Assembly (NCBI RefSeq): GCF_017302985.1
Contig: NZ_JAFIMU010000008.1
Coordinates: 186,001-250,000, forward strand
Length of the DNA: 64,000 nt
Direction: 5' to 3'
From: Corallococcus macrosporus
GTDB lineage: Bacteria > Myxococcota > Myxococcia > Myxococcales > Myxococcaceae
Under the pieces are notes generated by a model that was given only the letters and a program-made list of their open reading frames with translations, was not told the origin of the DNA and ran no database searches. Both the position numbers and the translations under genes were made by a program. This document shows, in pieces, positions 15,006 to 23,989 of this stretch. The stretch's first letter is position 1. Each line of letters opens with the position of its first letter.

Positions 15006-18000
15006 GCCGCGCCGCCCCTTGAGGGCGGCCCCCTTCTCCCCGCTTCCCTTCGAGGGCGACATGACGACCGAGCACCCCGGCTCCCCTTCCGCCTCCGCGC
15101 CGAAGTCCCGTCGCCGTGCGCCTCCGGTGGTGCCTGTCTCCCGCGACGCGTTGTTGCCGCTCTCCTTCGGGCAGCAGCGCATGTGGTTCATCGAGCAGCT
15201 CACGCCCGGGGGCATCTCCTACAACGTCCCGTACTTCGCGAGGCTCACCGGCGCGCTGGACGTCCCCGCGCTGGAGCGCGCCCTGGCCGTGCTGGTGGAG
15301 CGGCACGAAGCGCTGCGCACCACATTCGCCGTGGTGGATGGACAGCCCGTGCAGCGCATCGCACCGTCCCTGTCCCTGCCGCTGCGGGTGGAGTCGCTGG
15401 AGGCACTGCCCGCGTCCGAGCGGGAGCAGGCCCTGCGGCGGACCGCGGAGGCGGAGGCGCGCACGCCCTTCGACCTGGGCGCGGGGCCGCTGGTGCGCGT
15501 GCGGCTGCTGCGGCTGGGCGAGACGGAGCACGTGCTGCTCCTGATGCTGCACCACATCTGCTGCGACGGCTGGTCGCTCACGGTGATGGAGCGGGAGCTT
15601 CAAGCGCTCTACGCGGCCTTTCGCACCGGCACGACGCCCGCGCTGCCCGCGCTGCCCGTGCAGTACGCCGACCATGCGGTGTGGCAGCGGCAGTGGCTCC
15701 AGGGCGAGCACCTGACGCAGCAGTTGGAGTGGTGGCGCGGTGAATTGTCGGGAGCGCCCCCCGCGCTGGAGCTGCCCACGGACCGGCCCCGTCCCTCCGC
15801 GCAGTCCACTCGCGGCGCGGTGCACCGCCACGCGCTTCCTCCGGAGCTGGGGAAAGCGCTGGAGGTGTTGTGCCGCAGGCAGGGCGTCACGCTCTTCATG
15901 GCGCTCTTGGGTGGCATGCACCTGCTGCTCTCGCGGCTCAGCGGCCAGGACGACGTCGTCATCGGCTCGCCCATCTCCGGCCGCACGCGCCAGGAGGTGG
16001 AACCGCTCATCGGCTTCTTCATCAACACCCTGCCCTTGCGCGTGCAGGGGGAGGGCTCGCTCGGCTTCGGGGAGCTGCTGCGCCGCGTGCGCAAGACGTG
16101 CCTGGACGCGTACGCGCACCAGGAAGTGCCTTTCGAGCAACTGGTGGACGCGCTCCAGCCCGAGCGCGACTTGAGCCGCCCGCCGCTCTTCCAGGTGCTC
16201 TTCACGCTCCAGCACTCGGCCGTGCCCGCGCTGGAGTTGGAGGGCTTGAAGACGTCCGAGCTGGACTTCGAGCCGGGCGTCTCTCGCATGGACCTCACCG
16301 TCTTCCTGCGCGAGACGCCTGAAGGGCTCGTGAGCCTTTGGGAGTACAGCACCGACCTCTTCGACGCGGCCACGGTGGCGCGCTTCGCGGAGCACTACAC
16401 GCGCCTGCTGGAGGCCGCGGTCGCGGAGCCCGAGCGGCCCGTGGCCACGCTGCCGATGCTCAGCGAGGCGGAGCGCCAGCGCCTGCTCGAGCTGGGCACG
16501 GGCGCCGCCGTCCCCTACCCGCGCGAGGCGTCCCTGCCCGCCCTCTTCGCGGAGCAGGCCGCGCGCACGCCTGACGCGGTCGCCCTGGAGGCAGGAAGTC
16601 AGAAGCTCACGTACGCGGAGCAGGCCGCTCGCATACCTGATGCGATTGCCCCGGAGGCCAGAGGCCAGCGGCTCACATATGCGGAGCAGGCCGCGCGCAC
16701 GCCTGACGCGGTCGCCCTGGAGGCCGGAGGTCAGCGGCTCACGTACGCGGAACTGGAGGCACGCGCCAACCAACTCGCGCACCACCTGCGGGGCCAGGGC
16801 GTAAGCCTGGGAACTCCGGTGGGCCTGTGCGCGAGCCGTTCTCTGGAGATGGTCGTGGCGACGCTCGCCATCCTCAAGGCGGGGGGCGCGTACGTCCCGC
16901 TGGATCCGTCCTACCCGTCCGAGCGCCTGGAGTTCATGGCGCGCGACGCGCGCATCTCCGTGCTCCTGGTGGAGCCAGGCCGTGAGTCCGCGCTGAAGGG
17001 CCTGGCCTCGCGGGTCGTGGTGCTCGACCCGTCGTGGCGGACCTTCGCGGGCCACCCGGAGTCCGCGCCCGACGTGCACATCCCCGCGGATGCGCTCGCG
17101 TACGTCATGTACACGTCCGGGAGCACGGGGCGGCCCAAGGGCGTGGGCGTTCCCCACCGGGCCGTGACGCGGCTGGTGAAGGGCGTGTCCTACGTCCGGT
17201 TCGACGCGCAGGACGTCGTCCTCCAGTTGGCCACCACGTCATTCGACGCCGCGACGCTGGAGCTGTGGGGAGCGCTGCTCAATGGCGCGAAGCTGTTCCT
17301 CTACCCGCCGGTAACGCCATCGCTGGAGGAACTGGAAGCGACGCTGGAGCGCGAGCACATCAGCGTGCTGTTCCTCACCACCGCCTTCTTCGAACAGATG
17401 GCGCTCAACCGGCCCGCTTCACTCGCGCGGGTGAAGCAGGTCATCACCGGTGGCGACGTCCTGTCTCCGCTGGCCGCGCGCAAGCTGCTGGACGCGGGCC
17501 GTGCAGTCGTCAACGGCTACGGCCCCACGGAGAACACCACCTTCTCCGCCACCTACCAGGTGAAGCGGGACCTGGATGCGCGGATGCCCGTGCCCATTGG
17601 CCGGCCGCTGGAGAACTCCCAGGCGCTGGTGCTGGACGCGCGCCTGGAGCCCGTGCCGCCCGGCGTGGTGGGCGACCTGTACGTGGGAGGCGACGGCCTC
17701 GCGTGGGGCTACCTCGACCGGCCGGAGCTCACCGCGGACCGCTTCGTCCCCCATCCCTTCAGCGAAACTCCCGGCGCACGCCTCTACCGCACCGGAGACC
17801 GCGCGCGGTGGCTGCCCTCCGGCGAGCTGGCATTCATGGGCCGCGCGGACTCGCAGGTGAAGCTGCGCGGCTTCCGCATCGAGCTGGGAGAGATTGAGAC
17901 CGCCCTGCGCCACCTGCCCGGCGTGGAGGACGCCGTGGCGGAGGTGCGAGAGTACGCCCCCGGCGACAAGCGGTTGGTGGCGTGGGTGGCCGGCACCACC

Positions 18001-18365
18001 GTGGACATGAGCGCGCTGCGCCCAAGTCTGGCCGCGCGGCTGCCCGCGCCGCTGGTCCCCTCCGCCTTCGTGAAGCTGGACCGGCTGCCGCTGACGCCCG
18101 TGGGCAAGGTGGACCGCAAGGCGCTCGCCACCCCCATGGGTGACGCGCCCACGGGCGAGTCCTCCGTGGCGCCCGTCACCCCGACGGAGACGGCGGTCGC
18201 GGAGGTCTGGGCCGCGCTCCTGGGCCGCACGCGCGTCGGCGCGCAGGACTCCTTCTTCGAATTGGGCGGGCACTCGCTGCTCGCCACGCAGGTCGTCTCG
18301 CGGCTGCGGGAAACGTTCGCCGTGGACCTGTCCGTGCGCATGCTGTTCGAGGCGCCCACGGTCAG
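14957..18365. repeat. 3.3-kb direct repeat, copy 1 (carrier 3' end to first NRPS module)
   Basis: It spans the last ~50 bp of the carrier gene and the whole C-A-T first module of NRPS 1. It matches 27903-31245 almost base for base. The offset is 12946 bp up to the 66-bp tandem repeats and 12880 bp after them, because this copy has one extra 66-bp unit. Sequence identity drops sharply just after the first carrier domain (VDLSVR...LFEAPTV). It is a recent segmental duplication or gene-conversion tract. Confidence 0.92.
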
Positions 18366-21300
18366 CGGACTGGGTGCGCGCATCGACGCCCTGCGCGGCG
18401 AGGGGCCATGGACCAAGGGGCTCCCGTTGGTGCCCGGCCCGCGCGAGGGGTGGCAGCCCCAGTCGTTCGCGCAGCAGCGGCTGTGGATCATCTCGCAGCT
18501 CGATCCGCTGGGCGCGTCCTACAACGTCCCGCTGGTGACGCGCCTGCGCGGACCGCTGGACGCACGAGCCCTGGAAGCCAGCCTCGTCTCGGTCATCGAG
18601 CGCCACGCCGTCCTGCGAACCACCTTCGGGACCGTGGATGGCCAGTCGATGCAACGCATCGGGCCCGCGGGGGACTTCACGCTGCAACGGGAGGACGTGG
18701 ACGCGGGCGCGGTCCAGGCGCGGGTGGAGGCGGAGGCCCTCCAGCCTTTCGACCTGCGACAGGGGCCGGTGGTCCGAGCCCGGCTGCTGCGCGTCGCGGA
18801 CGATGACCACGTCCTGGTGCTCGTCATCCACCACATCGTCTTCGACGGATGGTCCATCGACGTGCTCCAGCGCGAACTCGACGCGCTCTACCCCGCGAAC
18901 GGACAGAGCACGCTGCCCGCCCTGCCCATCCAGTATGTGGACTTCGCGCGCTGGCAGCGAGAGGTCTTCCAGGGCGAGGAGTTGGAGGCCCACCTCACCT
19001 GGTGGCGTGATCAACTGGACGGCGTCCCGCACGTCCTGGAGCTGCCCGCCGACAAGGCGCGCCCGGCCGTGCAGACCTTCGCGGGCTCCAGCCTCCAGGT
19101 CCCCCTGTCGCCCGAGCTGTCACGGGCCCTCACCACGCTGGGCCAACGAGAGGGCGCCACCCTCTTCATGACGCTGCTGGCCGGCTTCCAGGCCCTGCTG
19201 TCGCGCTACAGCGGCCAGCCGGACTTCCTCGTCGGCTCGCCCATCTCCGGCCGCAATCGCCGCGAGGTGGAGGGCCTGCTGGGCTTCTTCGTCAACACGC
19301 TGGCCCTGCGCGCGGACCTCTCTGGTGCTCCGTCCTTCCAGCAGTTGCTCGGCCGCGTGCGCGAAGCCTGCCTGGGCGCCTTCGCTCATGAAGACCTGCC
19401 GTTCGAGCAACTGGTGGACGCGCTCAAGCCGCCGCGCGATCCCGCCCGTTCCCCGCTGGTCCAGATCCTCTTCGTCCTCCAGCGCGCCGCCGCGCCCCTC
19501 GCCCTCCCCGGCCTCCAGGCCGAGGACGTCCCGTTCCGGTCCGGCACCAGCCGTGGCGACCTGATGCTCTTCGTGCGCCAGACCGCGCACGGACTCGTCG
19601 CGTATTGGGAGTACAGCACCGCCCTCTTCGAGGAGGCGACGGTGCTGCGGATGGCCGCGCACTACGTCCGGCTGCTGGAGGGCGCGGTCGCGCGTCCTGA
19701 TCTGCCCGTGGCATCCCTGCCCCTCATGTCCGCCGAGGAGCGCCAGCAGGTCCTGGTGACCTGGAACGCCCGCGGGGTTCGCATCCCCGCGACGAGCCGA
19801 CTCCCGCTCCCCAAGGACGTGGAGGGACCTCCTGCCTGGACCACCCGCGAGGCGTTGAGCTGGCGGAAGGAGGCAGGCGGTGCTCCGGCGTCGCCGCCCT
19901 TCTCCGTCTACGTGTTGGATCCGCTGCGCGAGCCGTGCCCCATCGGCGTTCCGGGCGAGCTGTACGTCAGCGGTGAGGGCTTCGCGACCGAGGACGCCGG
20001 ACGCCCGGACCTCGCCGCCGAGCGCTTCGTGCCGTCGCACCTGGGCACCGTGCCCGGCGCCCGGCTGTACCGCACGGGTGAGCGGGCCCGGTGGCTCGCG
20101 GATGGCCAGTTGGAGCGGCTGCCTCCCTTGCCCCGCGCCGCGCCCCCCCGCGCCTTCCGGGCAGAGCTGGGCCGGGTGGAGACGGCCCTGCGCGTCCTCA
20201 ATGCCGTGCGCGACGTCGCCGTGGTGTTGCGCGAGGACACGCCGGGCCTGCGCCGGCTGGTCGCCTACGTCGTGCACCCGGAGTCCACCTTCGATCCGGA
20301 CCTCCTGCGCCAGACCCTCTCGCTCAAGTTGCCGGAGCACCTGGTGCCGTCCATCTTCGTGCGCCTGGACGCCCTGCCCCTGTCGCCCGGCGGCAAGGTG
20401 CACCGCGCCAGGCTGCCCGCGCCACCGGCGGCGCAGGAGGGCTACGTCCCGCCGCTGACGGAGGTGGAGCGGAAGGTCGCCGCGCTCTGGGCATCGCTGC
20501 TGGTGCGGCCGCGCGTGGGCCTGCGGGACCACTTCTTCGAGCTGGGCGGACACTCGCTGCTCGCCACGCGGGTCATCTCGCGGCTGCGCGAGGACTTCGG
20601 CGTGGACCTGCCGATGAGCGCCCTGTTCGAAGCACCGACCGTGGCGGGGCTCGCCGCGCGGGTGGAGGCACTGCTGCACGCGGCCCCTCGTGGCCTTGCG
20701 CCGCCGCTCGTCCCCGGTTCGCGCGAAGGGATCATCCCGCAGTCCCACGCCCAGCAACGGCTGTGGTTCATCTCCAAGCTGGACCCCAGCGCCCACGCCT
20801 ACAACGTGCCGCTGGTGACGCGCCTGCACGGACCGCTGGACGCACCGGCCCTGGAGGCCAGCCTCGTCGCGGTCATCCGCCGCCACGAGGTCCTGCGCAC
20901 CACCTTCGACGAGGTGGACGGCCAGCCTGCTCAGCGGATCCATCCCGCCTGGGACTTCAAGCTCGCGCGCGTGGACCTGCCCCCGAGCGAGCAGGACGCC
21001 TCCTCGCTCCGGCACCGCGTGGAGGCCGAGGCCCATGTGCCTTTCGATCTACGCCAGGGCCCGCTGATCCGCGCCACGCTGTTCCGGCTGTCGGACGACG
21101 ACCACGTCCTGGTGCTCGTGTTCCATCACACCGTCTTCGACGGGTGGTCCATCGCCGTGCTCCAGCGCGAACTGGACGCGCTCTACGCAGCGCGGGTGAA
21201 GGGCATGGAGGCCTCGCTGCCCGCGCTGCCCATCCAGTACGCGGACTTCGCGCGCTGGCAGCGCGACTGGCTGCGAGGGGACGTGCTGGAGGAGCAGGTG

Positions 21301-23979
21301 GCGTGGTGGCGCCGGCAACTCGCGGGGGTCCCTCCCGTGCTGGACCTGCCCACCGACAAGCCGCGTCCACCGGTGCAGTCCTTCAACGGCCACAGCCTCC
21401 AGGTCCCCCTGTCGCCCGAGCTGTCACGGGCCCTGACCACGCTGGGCCAGCGCGAGGGCGCCACCCTCTTCATGACCTTGCTGGCCGGCTTCCAGGCCCT
21501 GCTGTCGCGCTACAGCGGCCAGCCGGACTTCCTCGTCGGCTCGCCCATCTCCGGCCGCAATCGCCGCGAGGTGGAGGGCCTGCTGGGCTTCTTCGTCAAC
21601 ACGCTGGCCCTGCGCGCGGACCTCTCTGGTGCTCCGTCCTTCCAGCAGTTGCTCGGCCGCGTGCGCGAAGCCTGCCTGGGCGCCTTCGCCCATGAGGACC
21701 TGCCCTTCGAGCAACTGGTGGACGCGCTCAAGCCGCCGCGCGATCCCGCCCGCTCTCCGCTGGTCCAGCACCTCTTCGTCCTCCAGCGCGCCGCCGTGCC
21801 GCTCACCCTTCCGGGACTCCAGGCCGAGGACGTCCCGTTCCAGACGGGCGTGGCGCGCTTCGACCTCATGCTCTTCGTGCGCGAGTCGGATCAGGGCCTG
21901 ACGGCGTTCTGGGAGTACGACACCGCCCTCTTCGAAGAGGCCACGGTCCAGCGGATGGCCGCGCACTACATCCGGTTGCTGGAGGGCGCGGTGGCCCAAC
22001 CCGACCGCCCCGTGGCCGCGCTGTCGCTGCTCTCCGAGGAGGAGCGCCGCCAGGTCGTCGTGACCTGGAACGCGGAGAAGGACACGTCGTTCGCGCCGGG
22101 GCTGATGCACCGGTGGGTGGAGGCACAGGTCGCGCGCACGCCGGACGCCATCGCCGTGACGGACGGCGAGTCGTCGCTCACGTACGCGCGACTGGAGGTC
22201 CGTGCGAACCAGCTCGCGCATCACCTCATCGCGCTGGGTGTCACGCCCGGCAGCGTCGTGGGCCTGTGCCTGGAGCGCTCCAGCCTGGACATGCCCGTCG
22301 CGGTGCTGGCGACGCTCAAGGCCGGAGCCGCCTACGTGCCGCTGGATCCGGACTATCCGCGCGAGCGACTGGCGATGATGCTGGAGGACACGCGCCCGCC
22401 CGTCGTCCTCGCGCATGCGTCCTTCGTGGGCTCGCTGCCCCCGGCGCGCATCGTCACGCTGGAGGAGCAGACCGCCGCGCTGGCCACGCGCCCCGAATCC
22501 CCTCCGCCCGTGGAGGTGTCGCCCGAGTCGGGCTGCTATGTCATCTTCACGTCGGGCAGCACCGGACGGCCCAAGGGCATCGCCATGTCCCACCGGGCCG
22601 TGGGCAACATGGTGGGCTGGCTCATCCAGCGCGCCGTCCGCGCCCAGGCCACCACGCTCCAGTTCGCGTCGCTCAACTTCGACGTCTCCTTCCAGGAGTT
22701 CTTCGGCACCTGGTGCCTGGGAGGCCGGCTGCTCCTGTGCTCCAGCGAGATCCGCCGCGACCCCTCCGCGCTCCTGCGCCACCTGACGCATCACCGCGTG
22801 GAGCGCCTCTTCCTGCCGTTCGTCGCGCTCCAGATGCTCAGCGAGGCGGCACGCAACGCACCGGAGCTGCCTCCGCTCAACGAGGTCATCACCGCGGGCG
22901 AGCAACTCCAGGTGACGCCCGCGCTCGTCGCCCTCTTCGAGCGGCTGCCCGGCTGCGTCCTGGAGAACGAATACGGTCCTTCGGAGACCCACGTCGTCAC
23001 CGCCTGGCGCGCCTCCGGTCCTCCGGCCACCTGGCCCGCTCTGCCGCCCATCGGTGCACCCCTCCCCAACACGCAGACCTACGTCCTGGACACGCGCGGC
23101 GCGCCCTGCCCCATCGGCATCCCGGGCGAGCTGTTCCTCGGCGGCGCGGGGCTCGCCAGCGGATACCACCGGCGCCCGGACCTCACCGCCGAGCGCTTCC
23201 TGCCGGACCCGTTCAGCGACGCGCCGGGCGCGCGGATGTACCGCACGGGCGACGTGGTGCGCTGGCTGCCGGACGGCACGCTGGAGTTCCGCGGGCGCGC
23301 CGACTCGCAGGTGAAGGTGCGCGGCTTCCGCGTCGAGCTGGGTGAAGTGGAGGCCGCACTGCTCGCGCTGCCGTCGGTGAAGGAAGCCGCGGTGACGGTG
23401 CGCGAGGAGCCCCCCGGCCCGAAGCGGCTGGTGGGCTACGTGGTGCCGCGTGAAGGAACACCGCTCACGGTGGACACCCTGCGGGCCGAATTGCGCCGGT
23501 CGCTCGCGGAGCACGCGGTCCCTTCCACCTTCGTGCTGCTGGAGCGCCTGCCGCTCACGCCCAGCGGAAAGGTGGACCGCCGCGCCCTGCCAGCACCGGA
23601 GGCCCTGCGCCCCGAGCTGAGCGAGGACTACCGCGCGCCCGAAGCAGGCCTGGAACAGGCGCTGTCCGCCATCTGGTCCCAGGTGCTCCACGTGGACCGG
23701 GTGGGCGCGGGCGACAACTTCTTCGACCTGGGGGGCAACTCGCTGCTGCTCCAGTCGGTGCACGCGAAGCTGGAGACGCTGGTGGGCCGCAAGGTCTCGC
23801 TGGTGACGCTCTTCCAGTACCCCACGGTGCGCGCCCTTGCCGCGCACCTCGCGCCGGCTCCGGAGACTCCCTCGCAAGCCCCCGTGCCCACGACGCCGCC
23901 TCCGGAAGCCGGGGCCCAGCGGCGCGACAACCTGCGGCGCATGGCCCAGCGGCGCGGCCGGCCGCCGGGCTCCGGATGA
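15061..23979 (+). CDS. Non-ribosomal peptide synthetase 1: C-A-T-C-(truncated A)-T-C-A-T
   Basis: This protein of 2972 residues has three modules. Module 1: C about 30-470 (HHICCDG at 164), A about 489-1023 (TSGSTGRPKG at 685), T with Ser1072 in GGHSL. Module 2: C about 1134-1562 (HHIVFDG at 1257), an A remnant about 1567-1785, T Ser1832. Module 3: C about 1894-2330 (HHTVFDG at 2022), A about 2344-2844 (core motif at 2497), T Ser2894 in GGNSL. It ends in a basic tail (QRRDNLRRMAQRRGR) shared with NRPS 2, a possible docking segment. There is no epimerase, methyltransferase or thioesterase domain. The module 2 A remnant keeps GELYVSGEG, YRTGERARW and GGKVHR but lacks the whole nucleotide-binding core. 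The ATG at 15061 is shared with NRPS 2. Manual pocket reading suggests a Val-like residue for module 1 and a Pro-like pocket with an acidic substitution for module 3; treat as weak. Confidence 0.93.
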   Translation: MTTEHPGSPSASAPKSRRRAPPVVPVSRDALLPLSFGQQRMWFIEQLTPGGISYNVPYFARLTGALDVPALERALAVLVERHEALRTTFAVVDGQPVQRIAPSLSLPLRVESLEALPASEREQALRRTAEAEARTPFDLGAGPLVRVRLLRLGETEHVLLLMLHHICCDGWSLTVMERELQALYAAFRTGTTPALPALPVQYADHAVWQRQWLQGEHLTQQLEWWRGELSGAPPALELPTDRPRPSAQSTRGAVHRHALPPELGKALEVLCRRQGVTLFMALLGGMHLLLSRLSGQDDVVIGSPISGRTRQEVEPLIGFFINTLPLRVQGEGSLGFGELLRRVRKTCLDAYAHQEVPFEQLVDALQPERDLSRPPLFQVLFTLQHSAVPALELEGLKTSELDFEPGVSRMDLTVFLRETPEGLVSLWEYSTDLFDAATVARFAEHYTRLLEAAVAEPERPVATLPMLSEAERQRLLELGTGAAVPYPREASLPALFAEQAARTPDAVALEAGSQKLTYAEQAARIPDAIAPEARGQRLTYAEQAARTPDAVALEAGGQRLTYAELEARANQLAHHLRGQGVSLGTPVGLCASRSLEMVVATLAILKAGGAYVPLDPSYPSERLEFMARDARISVLLVEPGRESALKGLASRVVVLDPSWRTFAGHPESAPDVHIPADALAYVMYTSGSTGRPKGVGVPHRAVTRLVKGVSYVRFDAQDVVLQLATTSFDAATLELWGALLNGAKLFLYPPVTPSLEELEATLEREHISVLFLTTAFFEQMALNRPASLARVKQVITGGDVLSPLAARKLLDAGRAVVNGYGPTENTTFSATYQVKRDLDARMPVPIGRPLENSQALVLDARLEPVPPGVVGDLYVGGDGLAWGYLDRPELTADRFVPHPFSETPGARLYRTGDRARWLPSGELAFMGRADSQVKLRGFRIELGEIETALRHLPGVEDAVAEVREYAPGDKRLVAWVAGTTVDMSALRPSLAARLPAPLVPSAFVKLDRLPLTPVGKVDRKALATPMGDAPTGESSVAPVTPTETAVAEVWAALLGRTRVGAQDSFFELGGHSLLATQVVSRLRETFAVDLSVRMLFEAPTVSGLGARIDALRGEGPWTKGLPLVPGPREGWQPQSFAQQRLWIISQLDPLGASYNVPLVTRLRGPLDARALEASLVSVIERHAVLRTTFGTVDGQSMQRIGPAGDFTLQREDVDAGAVQARVEAEALQPFDLRQGPVVRARLLRVADDDHVLVLVIHHIVFDGWSIDVLQRELDALYPANGQSTLPALPIQYVDFARWQREVFQGEELEAHLTWWRDQLDGVPHVLELPADKARPAVQTFAGSSLQVPLSPELSRALTTLGQREGATLFMTLLAGFQALLSRYSGQPDFLVGSPISGRNRREVEGLLGFFVNTLALRADLSGAPSFQQLLGRVREACLGAFAHEDLPFEQLVDALKPPRDPARSPLVQILFVLQRAAAPLALPGLQAEDVPFRSGTSRGDLMLFVRQTAHGLVAYWEYSTALFEEATVLRMAAHYVRLLEGAVARPDLPVASLPLMSAEERQQVLVTWNARGVRIPATSRLPLPKDVEGPPAWTTREALSWRKEAGGAPASPPFSVYVLDPLREPCPIGVPGELYVSGEGFATEDAGRPDLAAERFVPSHLGTVPGARLYRTGERARWLADGQLERLPPLPRAAPPRAFRAELGRVETALRVLNAVRDVAVVLREDTPGLRRLVAYVVHPESTFDPDLLRQTLSLKLPEHLVPSIFVRLDALPLSPGGKVHRARLPAPPAAQEGYVPPLTEVERKVAALWASLLVRPRVGLRDHFFELGGHSLLATRVISRLREDFGVDLPMSALFEAPTVAGLAARVEALLHAAPRGLAPPLVPGSREGIIPQSHAQQRLWFISKLDPSAHAYNVPLVTRLHGPLDAPALEASLVAVIRRHEVLRTTFDEVDGQPAQRIHPAWDFKLARVDLPPSEQDASSLRHRVEAEAHVPFDLRQGPLIRATLFRLSDDDHVLVLVFHHTVFDGWSIAVLQRELDALYAARVKGMEASLPALPIQYADFARWQRDWLRGDVLEEQVAWWRRQLAGVPPVLDLPTDKPRPPVQSFNGHSLQVPLSPELSRALTTLGQREGATLFMTLLAGFQALLSRYSGQPDFLVGSPISGRNRREVEGLLGFFVNTLALRADLSGAPSFQQLLGRVREACLGAFAHEDLPFEQLVDALKPPRDPARSPLVQHLFVLQRAAVPLTLPGLQAEDVPFQTGVARFDLMLFVRESDQGLTAFWEYDTALFEEATVQRMAAHYIRLLEGAVAQPDRPVAALSLLSEEERRQVVVTWNAEKDTSFAPGLMHRWVEAQVARTPDAIAVTDGESSLTYARLEVRANQLAHHLIALGVTPGSVVGLCLERSSLDMPVAVLATLKAGAAYVPLDPDYPRERLAMMLEDTRPPVVLAHASFVGSLPPARIVTLEEQTAALATRPESPPPVEVSPESGCYVIFTSGSTGRPKGIAMSHRAVGNMVGWLIQRAVRAQATTLQFASLNFDVSFQEFFGTWCLGGRLLLCSSEIRRDPSALLRHLTHHRVERLFLPFVALQMLSEAARNAPELPPLNEVITAGEQLQVTPALVALFERLPGCVLENEYGPSETHVVTAWRASGPPATWPALPPIGAPLPNTQTYVLDTRGAPCPIGIPGELFLGGAGLASGYHRRPDLTAERFLPDPFSDAPGARMYRTGDVVRWLPDGTLEFRGRADSQVKVRGFRVELGEVEAALLALPSVKEAAVTVREEPPGPKRLVGYVVPREGTPLTVDTLRAELRRSLAEHAVPSTFVLLERLPLTPSGKVDRRALPAPEALRPELSEDYRAPEAGLEQALSAIWSQVLHVDRVGAGDNFFDLGGNSLLLQSVHAKLETLVGRKVSLVTLFQYPTVRALAAHLAPAPETPSQAPVPTTPPPEAGAQRRDNLRRMAQRRGRPPGSG
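16552..16749 (+). repeat. In-frame 66-bp tandem repeat, three units, in NRPS 1 A domain
   Basis: Three 22-codon units start at 16552, 16618 and 16684, each encoding a version of EQAARTPDAVALEAGGQRLT plus YA. The segment is the start of the adenylation domain, just before the LTYAEL motif, and is present once in ordinary A domains. NRPS 2 has two units at the equivalent place. Reading frame is preserved. Confidence 0.95.
19091..19497 (+). repeat. Internal ~407-bp duplication in NRPS 1, copy in C2
   Basis: The second half of condensation domain 2 (from LQVPLSPELSRALTTL to LFVLQRAA) is nearly identical in DNA to 21395-21801 in condensation domain 3 (offset 2304 bp), while the flanking halves differ clearly. 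This suggests gene conversion between modules. Confidence 0.85.
21395..21801 (+). repeat. Internal ~407-bp duplication in NRPS 1, copy in C3
   Basis: Partner of 19091-19497. It covers the C-terminal lobe of condensation domain 3, including the GSPISGRNRREVEGLLGFFV stretch and PFEQLVDAL. Only a few silent or single-residue changes are visible between the copies. Confidence 0.85.
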
Positions 23980-23989
23980 ACTCCGGGCG

